This document shows, piece after piece, positions 21,864 to 32,039 of a DNA stretch of 64,000 bases. Source of the DNA: Uloborus plumipes. Its lineage: Eukaryota; Arthropoda; Arachnida; Araneae; Uloboridae. The stretch spans positions 109,116 through 173,115 of the forward strand of contig JAXGGA010001025.1 of assembly GCA_038373865.1 (NCBI GenBank), in the 5' to 3' direction. The notes under the pieces are model-generated. The model worked only from the letters and a program-made list of their open reading frames with translations, was not told where the DNA came from and did no database searches. Both the position numbers and the translations under genes were made by a program. The stretch's first letter is position 1. The number at the start of each line of letters is the position of its first letter.

Positions 21864-23121
21864 ATGGAAGATGTATTGCGCGTACGTTCAATTTATAAGC
21901 CTGTGCAAATACTTTTGTTTTGCTGTGGTGTTAATACATTTTTAAACTTAAATTATAAAAGGAAAGTATTGAAACTCGTATTTATCAGCATTTCCAGAAC
22001 TGTCTTACTAGTTACAGTACCTTTGTTCTTACTATCAATGAGTGCTATTTATTATGAAGCGTCGTTAAACAGTGTTGCATCATCAGCTGTTATGTTTACA
22101 GTTATGTACACCTATTTTCTTTTGCTCATAAATAGTAATAACATATAAATTTAAAAAGTCGAATTTAAAAACAGTTTATTGGAAAATGTTTCATGAAATT
22201 GGATCTATTTTCATATTGCACTTGTTTTAAGCCTGAGTTTATAAAAAGTTGTTGTCGTTTAGACAAAAATAGTCAAATATCATCTATGCAGCTACAATTC
22301 AAGCTTAGCTTCCACTTTTCTTCAATGCGACTTGAGTACAGATACCAGTGGTTCCACGCCCACCGTTTTGGAACCAAAATGTCGAATGAGTCAGCTCCCC
22401 TCTTATAGGAGCCTAAGGTCAACTAGTCGTCAATGGTTGCATTACGCAAACTTTTGTAAGAAAATATTATATTGTGCTGTTCAATATCGATAATTCCGGA
22501 AAGTATACAACATTGGTAATAACAGTTTTCACATCATTTAACACCTTTATTTTTGACGTGTATTTAATTTTTCCATACTTTGTATATGGAACGTTTTACA
22601 GTCTTTTTTCTTGACACTTGAAAGAAGAACTCAAAAATTTTGCACGCGATTTGAAATTGAATCCCTTTCAACTTTCAAATCATCATCACTATTATAATAT
22701 GTTACAGAAACTAATAACCACTGCGGATAAAAAATTGGGTTCATTGACTTTTGTTTCCGTCACATTTGTTTCAACTTTTGTCTACATGTCGCTCTTTAAT
22801 TTCGTCTACGATGGTACTATTGACATAAATATGTCTATATCACCACTTATTTTATCACTGTTAATGCTTCTCAGGCTGTATCTAATGCTGTCCTTTGCTG
22901 CTGAAATTCCAGATGCTAATTCTGATGTGTGCGATGCGTTACGTGATGTTGCTGATTGTGTGGGCTATTTCCCAGAAATGGCTGTGTTTACCATGGAAGC
23001 TCAAGCTGGGATTTCGCCCACTGTAGGAGACATGATTCCAATTAAACGGGGACTATTTTTTGGTTTCGTAGGAACTGTTGCTACTTACACGCTGTTGGTT
23101 AAAACATTTCCTACCCAGTAA
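21864..23121 (+). pseudogene. Gustatory-receptor-type pseudogene with replaced middle
   Basis: Residues 1-95 are open (MEDVLRVRSIYKPVQILLFC, Lys12 conserved) and end at 22148 in the loop after helix 2. About 310 bp (22145-22455) then has no similarity to receptors and instead contains the CTTTTGGAACCAAAATGTC repeat found in the 3' flanks of other copies. Similarity resumes at K-Y-Y-x-V-L and continues to the end. The Trp codon of SWHLK is TGA (22613-22615), a nonsense change. From 22618 the last 167 codons are open and end TYTLLVKTF-P-T-Q. The nearest relative is the receptor at 6384. Two lesions make it a pseudogene despite the well-preserved ends. Confidence 0.9.
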
Positions 23122-23159
23122 ATTGATATTCTGGTTTTATTGCACCTGAAGGAAGAACC

Positions 23160-23916
23160 TAGGGATGCACCAATTAATCGGCAGTACCGATTAATCGGTC
23201 GTAATTGGCCATTTTGCCGATTATTAATAATCGGCAAAATCGGGCTGATTAATCGGCTGAAAAATATTTTTCAGACATTACTCTTCAAAGTATACTTTCA
23301 CTAGGAAACTGATGAATAATTTTATTAACAGTAATAATAATCCTCACAGTTGATATATAGTTTTTTTTTAATGAATTCTCCTACTTTGAATAAATATACA
23401 TAGACAATGATGCAGCATTTTTCATGTGGCGATAGTTTTCTCCTTAGCACAGTGCTTTCAGATAACCTCTAATTTTCAAAGAATAAAAGTGTTGAATTAA
23501 ATTGCTACTGATTACTAAAATATATGAATTAAAAGTACTCCTAAATTGGAGTGTTCACCACACACTCCCCCACCCCTTTTTTTTAAATAAATTTTTATTT
23601 CCAATTAACATAACCAACAATGTGTTAATAATGTTATTGACTCAAATGTGAAAATTGGTTATAAGAAATTTAATAAAATATTGAAATTATTTTGTGAAAT
23701 CTGGGAAAATGGAAAAAAATCTTCTCCCAGAAATACATTACTTACTATTTCTAAACTTGGAATTGTACAAGAGACAAAAAACAGTGGTGGTAAAATTGGT
23801 AGCAGAAAAACAATTATCCTTATCATTAATCGGCTCAGCCGATTAATCGGCCGATTATCAACAGCCGATTAATCGGTAATCGGTAATCGGCTAATTTGCT
23901 TATCGGTGCATCTCTA
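23160..23916. mobile_element. hAT-type element, 757 bp, with ATTAATCGG-rich ends
   Basis: Termini TAGGGATGCACCAATTAATC and its near-complement ending GGTGCATCTCTA are flanked by the 8-bp duplication GAAGAACC (23152-23159 and 23917-23924). Subterminal regions are packed with CCGATTAATCGG palindromes at both ends, likely transposase-binding repeats. A 74-codon frame at 23648 has no recognised domain. It inserted about 40 bp after the stop of pseudogene 21864. Confidence 0.9.
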
Positions 23917-23929
23917 GAAGAACCTAAAA

Positions 23930-24438
23930 TTTTTTGACAACAAATGAAAATAATTTCTCTCTGTCCTCCCCAATTATCGATGGCCATATGAATCGTTGTC
24001 GAAAATTAGTGCTTTATTTAAATATTAGGCTTATATTTTCCGCATTGTCCAGTAATCTCAATACGTAGTAGCAAAATGTTTTCCTATTTAATGTCGGATC
24101 GTTTTGTTGGAAATATTTACGTATCTGTATTAAGATCACGACGGCGCATCTTTATTTCAAGTGCAAGCAGAAGTGCAAGCGGCTGCTGCTGTGCCTCTAC
24201 AATGTCTTCAGTTATCAAAGATATTAGAGATTTTTCTCTTTCTTCAAAGTGTAACGCAGTGAACTCCAGACGTCTATGCTCCAGAAATGAACACACAAGC
24301 TGGCACTCAGACAAAAGTTGGAAAAAGTTGGGAAAAGTCCTTTGTAATAAGAGTTTTTTTTCAAAGGTTTTGACACACCAAAAAATAAAATAAAAATTGA
24401 CCCACCAAAAATGTAAAAAATAGTGTAGCTTTAAAGAA
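23930..24438. other. Spacer, possible transposon-derived frame on minus strand
   Basis: The minus-strand frame 24117-24437 continues past the copia stop in another phase. It contains an acidic/Leu-rich stretch then MRRR, loosely like the start of Harbinger-type transposases, but this is too weak to call. Confidence 0.25.
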
Positions 24439-24573
24439 TTAGATGCTTTGAGTAAAATTTTCTTTTGTAAAAGGTTTTGTGAAACAGTCAAGTATGTTAT
24501 TTTCACTTTCAACAAATTTAATTTCAAATTCATTTTCATCAATCAAATTCCTTGGAAATTGGTACCGCACATT
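24439..24573 (-). pseudogene. Ty1/copia RNase H C-terminal relic
   Basis: Read on the minus strand from 24573, the frame gives N-V-R-Y-Q-F, then EIKFVESENNILDCFTKPFT and KENF before a stop at 24439-24441. This parallels the end of copia-type polyproteins, where I-R-Y/H-F is followed by a variable run, then a D-x-F/L-T-K-P block. Only about 44 codons survive, so it is a fossil. No LTR was identified nearby. Confidence 0.6.
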
Positions 24574-24599
24574 AACCTATAGAGTCAATTTACTATAAT

Positions 24600-25204
24600 T
24601 TACTATAAGAATTCTATATTTATGTTCATTTTAGTTTTATTTTTGTTGTTATTTTTGTGATGTATATGTATTAAGATTTCATTTATAATGCCATACTCTT
24701 TTGCTTTTCACGTAGTAATTCACCCCGCTAGTGCTTTCCAGTATGATTTCCGTTCTATTTCCCTTTTCCCTCTCTCCTCCTTAAAAAGTAGCTTTTTCTT
24801 TAAACTTTCATACCCTTCATCCAGTCAATGTAGAAATGACAGGTACGTAAGGTATCACTGGTTAAAATAAAAATAAAAAATGTGCAGAAATCGCGAATTT
24901 TCTGTTGCAGAACTAGAAAAATCAATCGCAGCAAAATTATCCCAATACACAAAGTACTATTAATCAACTTAAAACTCGGAATACTTTTAGTAGCCATTTC
25001 ATTTAGAATTCTTTTGATTCACTTTGGATTACTTAAAATTTGTTATCTGTTTGCCGGGAGAAGCTGCAGGTTCCATTGCAGTCAAGACAGACCTAACGTC
25101 GCAACAAAGACGTGAAAGAAAACACGGACAGACCAGTCAGACGAACCGGACAACGAAGCATAGACGCGCAACAGAGCACAAATGTGTTCCACACTGTTAG
25201 AAAA
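24600..25204. other. Intergenic sequence
   Basis: No gene, repeat or domain was recognised. Confidence 0.4.
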
Positions 25205-26400
25205 TGAACGTTGTTTTTACAGTACAATACAGCTAACTTTATAGTAGTAAACTGTAAAAATTGCTAATTTTATAGATGGGGCATTTCACGGTATTTGTGA
25301 CATAGGGGTGTCCGTAACAAAACTTTTTAAAAGTTAAAAATATTTATATATATTGAAAAAGTACATTCTAAAGTATATGAATATCATATTGTTTTCATAG
25401 TTCACGTCATAATATGTTTGTAATTGCACTCCGAACATTGAAAATGCAGTTTTCACAGTTACGGACTCTACATTGAATTCTTCTTTAAAAACTAAACTTT
25501 TATTCCAATTATTGTTACGGACTCTACAGTCATCATTTTCACAATCCATATTTTTTGATAGAACGCACTTTTTATTTAAAACTGATAGCTATATTAGAGG
25601 TGAGCCTTTATTTTATCTGTCTCAAGTACCAGTTTTGGCTTAAAAATCGGTTTAAGCCAGATTTAAAGAAAAATTCAATGTAGAGTCCGTAACAGTGAAA
25701 ATTGCATTTTCAATGTTCTGAGTGCAATTACAAACATAATATAAAGTGAACTATGAAAACAATATGATATTCATATGCTTTAGAATGTACTTTTTCAATA
25801 TATATAAAAATTTTTAAACTTTTAAAAAGTTTTGTTACGGACACCATTATGTCACAAATACCGTGAAATGCCCCAGTAATAAACTATAAAATTTCTCCTT
25901 TTCTAGTACTAAACTGTGAAATTGCTAATTTCCCAGTAACAAACTGCCAAATTGCTCATTTTAACGTTTAATACCATGCATTTTACAGTTTTAAACTGGA
26001 ACCTCTGCTGCCAGTACAATACTTTTGTTTTTACAGTATAATACTGGCAACCGAGGTTCCAATATAAAACTGTAAAATGCACAGTAACTGTAAAATGCAA
26101 CTAAAAAACATGCTATTTTACAGTTTCTTACTGTAAAGTTAGAAATTTTACAGCTTATTACAGTAAAATTTAGCTGTATTATACTGTAATAACAATGGTA
26201 TAATACTGGCAGCAGAGATTCCAGCTTAAAACTAAAATGCACGGTACGAAACTGTAAAATTAGCAATTTTGCAGTTTATTACTCTAAAATTAGCAATTTT
26301 CTAGTTTAATAGTGTAAAAGAAGAAATTTTAGGGTTTATTACTGTAAAATTAGCAAGTTATGCAGTTTATTACTATAAAATTAGCTACATTATACTGTCA
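25205..26400. repeat. Palindromic TTTTACAGTATAATAC repeat block, copy 2
   Basis: Long run of modules alternating ACTGTAAAATTAGCAATTTT with CAGTTTATTACTGTAAAA, interspersed with GGAACCTCTGCTGCCAGTAT blocks in both orientations. It is the same family as 7680-8190. A separate 599-bp foldback element is inserted near its left end (25277-25875). The inverted modules predict long hairpins. The 63-91-codon minus-strand frames here are translations of the repeat and not genes. Confidence 0.75.
25277..25875. mobile_element. 599-bp foldback element inserted in repeat block
   Basis: Ends TGGGGCATTTCACGGTATTT and its exact complement. Arms of roughly 240 bp are near-identical reverse complements, with GAGTCCGTAAC / GTTACGGACTC near the inner part. 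Flanking DNA on both sides belongs to the surrounding AGTAATAAACTGTAAAATT repeat, which shows nesting. A very short (AG or TAG) duplication is possible but ambiguous. Confidence 0.85.
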
Positions 26401-28059
26401 TCGTACTGTGTGCATAAATAACATTCGTGTTTTACAATTTGTCCACTTCAGTTTATATGCAGTGCAGGTTAGACACACATTATACATACTGTCCCTTGTT
26501 GAATTTACATACGAAAGACTTAAAAAATATTCACTTCAATAAATCAAAATTAAATTAAAAATGCATGTGCTTGCGGTTGGAATAATATTTGATTGAACTT
26601 TATTTTGTTCCAAAATATTTAACTACGACCAGACCACCGAGAACAAACCTAAAAGTAAACATTTTTTTCGAGTTCTGGAGTGACAAGAACATAATTGTCG
26701 CTAACAGGAAGGTTTAGTAACCGTATAGCGGGAACTTTCCTGATTTTTCCTCCTGTCAGAAATTAGATACATCAGCTATCCATTATTTTCCGTTAACATT
26801 TCGATTTTTTTTTTTTTTTTTTTTGCAGTGAAATCTCAACATTGGAACATTAAAAAACTATGATAGAGATTGCTACTGAACAATTTTAACAAACAACGTA
26901 TATTGTCAAGAGGCTGGAAACTTGAACCCCGTGTACGTTTTTCAGTAGATTTTATTTCAGAAAAAAAAAAAAAAATCAAAAATTTCAAAAGATTTATCGC
27001 TTGACTGCTTGAATTCAAGCACGTATCGATCAGTAAATGTTGAATTTTCCCTGCGTTTGCGATTAAAACATTAGCAAACAACAAACACTTTAATGAAAAC
27101 AATACTTGTAATAATTTAAAAATACATAAAGACATTACACACATTAAAAACGAAAACATAAATTTTGTTGATTTTAGTCAAGAAAATCATTAATTTTAAG
27201 TGCAGAGAGACCGTATTCAGTTTTAGTTAGACTAATGAAAAATCAAACTATTTTTAAAAAATAGAAGATGATATCGCCTGTATATTATAAAAAAATAATA
27301 TTTTAGCCATATAGGTAATGTCTTTAAATGCTTCTAACAGACAATTTTAGCTTAGAGGGAAACTTGGTGATGAGGTTTTAGTACCAAATGAGATAATGCT
27401 GAAGTATAATTTTTAAATAGGAGAAAGTACAAAGATGAAAGCAAAAAAAGTACTGTATTAAAGGTATTTAGTCCTTCAAAGACGTGATTTTAGAGGCTGC
27501 AACATTTTCTCTGACAATTACTGAAGATGGGACAATAAAGAGAGATACGGCCATCTTACAGAGATACCAAAGAATGTCTTTGAAAAATAGACAATAGTAA
27601 GTTAATTAATCTTGAGAAAAACCTTTAGTTCGATTCACAGGATATTAAACAGGGAGTAATCCGAAATATAAAGAAAAACTATATCTTCAGAAAACAAGTT
27701 AATAAACGCAAGTGAATTTTATCCCTTGTGTAGTTCATTCCTGCTTATCATGATATTAATTTGAAGAAGTACAAATGGATAAGCATCAAGATATGAAGGC
27801 ACGAATTCTGAAATATCCGCTATAAAAGAAGGTAAATTTCATTGCTTGATTTAAGTTAATATGTGATTGCAAAAAATGCAATCAATATCGAGTTTAAAAT
27901 TTATACTTGTATGAGGGAAAGTAATTAGAAATAAAACTAGGTCAGGTTAGTCTAAACTAGTCGAATTAGTAGAAATAAATATCAAGCATCAAACGGTAGA
28001 TTTTAATGTGTTTCATGCTTTAAAATTTTCTGGAAATAAATTATAAAAAAATCAAACGT
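26401..28059. other. Intergenic region upstream of receptor copy 4
   Basis: AT-rich. A 107-codon minus-strand frame at 26836-27159 has hydrophobic and Phe-rich stretches but no recognisable domain and spans T and A homopolymers, so it was not called. Confidence 0.45.
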
Positions 28060-29193
28060 ATGAAATCGGAAGATTCTACGAATAAAGATGTAACTAGTGC
28101 TTCAGTTATTTCTCCAGTTTATAAATCAGTACAAATATTTCTGCTTTGTTGTGGTATTGATACATTTACGAAATTGACCAAATCCATGAAGATTCTAAAA
28201 ATTTTGTCAGTCAGTTTTTCGGGAATAGTTACTCTTCTGGGAGTAATTATGTTTCTAATGTCAGCCAATGCATTTCATCATAAGGTGACCCTAAGCAAAG
28301 TCGCGCCTGCACTTTACTCACTTGTTGCTATTTATATGAATCTTCTTTTAAGAAGAAAACGAAACAACTTAAAACAAGCCCTTTTAGCCGTTAGTACTTT
28401 ACCAACACCAAGAAAAACTAGAACGAAGTACAGAAATGTGATATATATTAGTTACTTCATTGTTATTTTCTCTGTGCTGTTCGTTTTATGCTTAATTGTA
28501 TCTCAAATTGCTACAGGCAATAGAAGCGAAATAACAAACATTATGGAACACTATTTTTCTTTATCCTTCAATACCTTTGAACAAAAATCTCTCAAAGTAT
28601 TTGTAATAATGAATATCATGTTGATGTTACTTTACTTTATTTTTCAGTTTTTCGTATATGGAGTATTTTATTGCACAATTTCTTGGCACTTGAAAGAAAT
28701 TTTTAACGAGTTTGTTCGACGTCTGAAACAGGATAATTTGCAAATGACAAAACATCACCAATATTACGATCAACTTACAAAAATGATAGACACAATAGAC
28801 ACAAACCTGCGCTCACTAACTCTTGCATCAGTACTGCATACATCTGTTAGTGCGTACGTAACAGTGTTCAATCTCCTTTACAACAGTGCTTTTAAATCAG
28901 TTTTACTTATAACACCAATCATAGCAGCCATGATTATGACTTGTCTTCTCGGTGGCATGCTGTCATTTGCAGCTGACATTCCTGAGACAAATAATGAAGC
29001 ATATAAAGTGGTGCTCGGTATTGGCAGCGAATTTGGTTACACAAAAGAAATAATTGCTTTTATGATTAAAGCTCAAGAAGGAATCTCACTTACTATAGGA
29101 GGTATTGTTCCTATAAAGAGAGGACTGTTTTTTGGCTTAATAGGTACGGTCCTCACATATTCCTTACTGGTGAAATCACTTACCCTCAACTAA
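28060..29193 (+). CDS. Gustatory-receptor-type 7TM protein (377 aa), copy 4, divergent
   Basis: Most divergent intact receptor. The N-terminus is 10 residues longer than its paralogues (family Lys at position 22, VYKSVQIFLLCCG) and the ATG at 28060 is the only one available. Hydrophobic segments lie at about 45-70, 80-100, 129-152, 178-210, 257-280, 287-310 and 355-375. It keeps ISWHLKE, NLRSLTLASVL, GMLSFAADIPETN and GGIVPIKRGLFFGLIGT. The final motif reads TYSLLVKSL-T-L-N, so the aromatic residue of TYhhhhhQF is lost. In place of ALRDVG it has VLGIGS. Despite these changes the frame is intact over 377 codons, suggesting selection. It is alone in a 17-kb stretch between pseudogene 21864 and copy 5. 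Confidence 0.85.
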   Translation: MKSEDSTNKDVTSASVISPVYKSVQIFLLCCGIDTFTKLTKSMKILKILSVSFSGIVTLLGVIMFLMSANAFHHKVTLSKVAPALYSLVAIYMNLLLRRKRNNLKQALLAVSTLPTPRKTRTKYRNVIYISYFIVIFSVLFVLCLIVSQIATGNRSEITNIMEHYFSLSFNTFEQKSLKVFVIMNIMLMLLYFIFQFFVYGVFYCTISWHLKEIFNEFVRRLKQDNLQMTKHHQYYDQLTKMIDTIDTNLRSLTLASVLHTSVSAYVTVFNLLYNSAFKSVLLITPIIAAMIMTCLLGGMLSFAADIPETNNEAYKVVLGIGSEFGYTKEIIAFMIKAQEGISLTIGGIVPIKRGLFFGLIGTVLTYSLLVKSLTLN

Positions 29194-29848
29194 ATAATTA
29201 TTTAACCGACATTGCATCACCTCTTTCGATTTATCGGTTGGGTGTACTAAAGTACACAGTAAAAAAATCCGAAATATCACAGAGAATTTTTCGGATAACG
29301 TTCCTTGGTTGCATGGGTTGTCATCATTTTCCAGTGCAAATGAATTATCTCAGCAAAAAAGTTTTCTAAATTGGGGCAAAATAGCAATTTGCTATTTTAT
29401 TGCAAATCCACCTACCGAATGTACCTTGGGCACATTTGCACAGCTTGCATTGCTAAAACAGCTTTCCTGGTTAATCAAGATGGTGCCAAGCCTATACGAA
29501 GAATATATCTAAAGGTTTTTGAATTCTTCTAAGAAATTTTAAGAAGGCTACTGGACATCTGGCACTAACTGTTCCTTTTTTTTTTTGCCAGGTATGTTAC
29601 TAGCAGACTATAAGGGCATTAGCTGCCCATTATTTTCTATAAACGTCTCTGAATGTTTTTTACAGTGGCTTATTTTTGCTAATAGGGCAAAGTATTATTA
29701 ATAATTGTTTCAAACACTTTTCAGTAGTCATAACAGCGGTTATGTCACTACATCTGCTGTAAATCAATATATTTTAAACTTTTTATAAGAAACGCAGCTC
29801 AAATAATGATATTTCTGCTTTGCATTTTGTTTCAAATGGGTCATTCCA
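29194..29848. other. 3' flank of receptor copy 4
   Basis: No gene was recognised. The 67-codon frame at 29309 lacks a domain. Confidence 0.4.
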
Positions 29849-32031
29849 TGTCAAGTGTCCCAAATTTCGAGAAAATCCCCACTCGACCCCCTCCGATTTT
29901 TATGAAAATTTTTTTGAATGTACATATAAGACTTTCATGAAACCATACCAAAGTATAGCTCTATAGGCCTTATGGTTTAGCCAATAAAAATTATTGAAAA
30001 AAGGCTTCTTTTTCGTGTCTTGAAAAAAATGAACAAATCGTCAAGTTTGTGCTTTTATTGCTCGCGACCTAAGACGATTATCAGGCTCAAATTTGGTGAT
30101 TCTGATCACTGTTTAGGGTAGAATCGCCTACTTGTGTAACAAAAGTTTCATGCACTATAGATTTTTTGCAATTTGCTGCCTAAGTTGGTAAAAAATCGTA
30201 TTTTGGTAAATTTTGATCATACGTTATCAGCTTGTATCTGCTGAGAGAATGACTTTCTGAAGCTAATTCTTTCCTCGTTTGTAGCCTGATAGTTCGTCAG
30301 AAAGGTGTGCAAATGGCATTTCGATAGCTCAAATAATTGCTGAATTATGCGAGTTGAAATTCCAGTTAAATTTCTTTTTTCTCAATTTTGTGTCAATTTC
30401 AAAGGGCAATATCTCAAAAGGGTCATCTTGGATTTCAATTTTCTTTACATCATTGGAAAGAACACACGTTTCTTAACTAAAAAACGTTATTTTTATTTTT
30501 GAGACAAACCAGTTTCAAAGGATATTGCAGGTCCAAAATGTGTACGTCATTCAACGTGAAATCTAAGAAAAATGACATAGACCTCAAAAGTTGATGTCAA
30601 TTTGTTCTATTAAAATTTACAGGAGCTATTGTACTTATGTTCTGATTAAAAAAACCTTTTTTAGATGTTTTTGAACTTTAGTTTTTGTGTGCGCACCCGT
30701 GAAAACTCAAGAAATGGCAAAAAATAAAGTTTCGTTTTTAACAAAAATAATTATCTTCTTATCGCTGCTATAAGAGCTTGAGTCTTTTCCTATGTGTTAT
30801 TTTTAAGTTCTTGAAACAGAATTTCGGATGATATGTCACTTGGCAAGGAGTCATTAATATTTTAAATTCATAAAAAGCATTGTTTCCTTTTTCCAAAAAA
30901 AAAAATACATAAATAAATAAATAAATAAATAAACATAAAAATAATTAATAAAAGAGATAAATAATAAATAAAACAGTTAATATGGTGTGTACGTGATAAA
31001 AAATATGTATAATAGGACTGCAGAGCCATTTTTCTAAAATGCGATAACGAAAGTTTTCGATAGAGTTGAATATTGCAATTATTTCCACCGTGTAAATAAA
31101 TAACAATAGTAATTGAAAATATGATAAGTATTAATTGAAAATCCATTTATTATACTGTCGAGGATGTGTTTAGATATTCAGCCTATGATTGCAATTTGCC
31201 CATAAACAAAATTGATGAAAAATGGGAAAATGCTTTTTATGACATTGAAACATTAATGACCTACAACCTTGCCAAGTGACATATCATCCAAAATTTTGTT
31301 TCAAGAGCTTAAAAATAACACATAGAAAAAGACTCAAGCTCTCATAGCAGCGACAAGAAGATAATTATTTTTGTTAAAAACAAAACTTCATTTTTTGCCA
31401 TTTCTTGAGTTTTTACGGATGCGCACACAAAAACTAAAGTTCAAAAACATCTAAAAAAGGTTTTTTTTTATCAGAACATAAGTACAATAGCTCCTGTAAA
31501 TTTTAATAGAACAAATTGACATCATCTTTTGAGGTCTATGTCTTTTTTTCTTTGATTTCACGTTGAATGACGTACATATTTTTGACCTGCAATATCCCTT
31601 GAAACTGGTTTGTCTCAAAAATAAAAATAACGTTTTTTTGTTAAGAAAAGTGTGTTCTTTCCAATGATGTAAAGAAAATTGAAATCCAAGATGACCCTTT
31701 TGAGATATTGCCCTTTGAAATTGAGACAAAATTGAGAAAAAAGAAATTTAACTGGAATTTCAACTGGCATAATTCAGCAATTATTTGAGCTATCGAGATG
31801 CCACTTGCACAACTTTTGGACGAGCTATCAGGCTACAAACGAGGAAAGAATTAGCTTCAGAAAATCATTCTCTCAGCAGATACAAGCTGATAACGTATGA
31901 TCAAAATTTACCAAATTACGATTTTTTACCAACTTTGGCAGCAAATTGCAAAAAAATCTATAGCGCATGAAGCTTTTGTTACACAAGTAGGCTATTCTAC
32001 CCTAAACAGTGATCAGAATCACCAAATTTTG
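29849..32031. mobile_element. Large foldback element, 760-bp arms
   Basis: Begins GGGTCATTCCATGTCAAGTG. The left arm 30088-30850 and right arm about 31262-32031 are long reverse complements (for example GTGATCAGAATCACCAAATTT on the right against its complement at 30088-30110). The loop of about 410 bp includes an (AAAT)n tract at 30910-30934. The right outer 240 bp matching 29849-30087 is missing, so the right end is truncated. Frames within the arms carry no recognised domain. Confidence 0.8.
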
Positions 32032-32039
32032 TTCAGCTA

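Noticed and set aside
24117..24437. Harbinger-type transposase N-terminus on the minus strand
   Set aside because: An acidic/Leu-rich run followed by MRRR is suggestive only; no catalytic motif or termini were found.
26836..27159. 107-codon minus-strand frame as a small gene
   Set aside because: Spans A and T homopolymers, no recognised domain and no conservation visible in the window.
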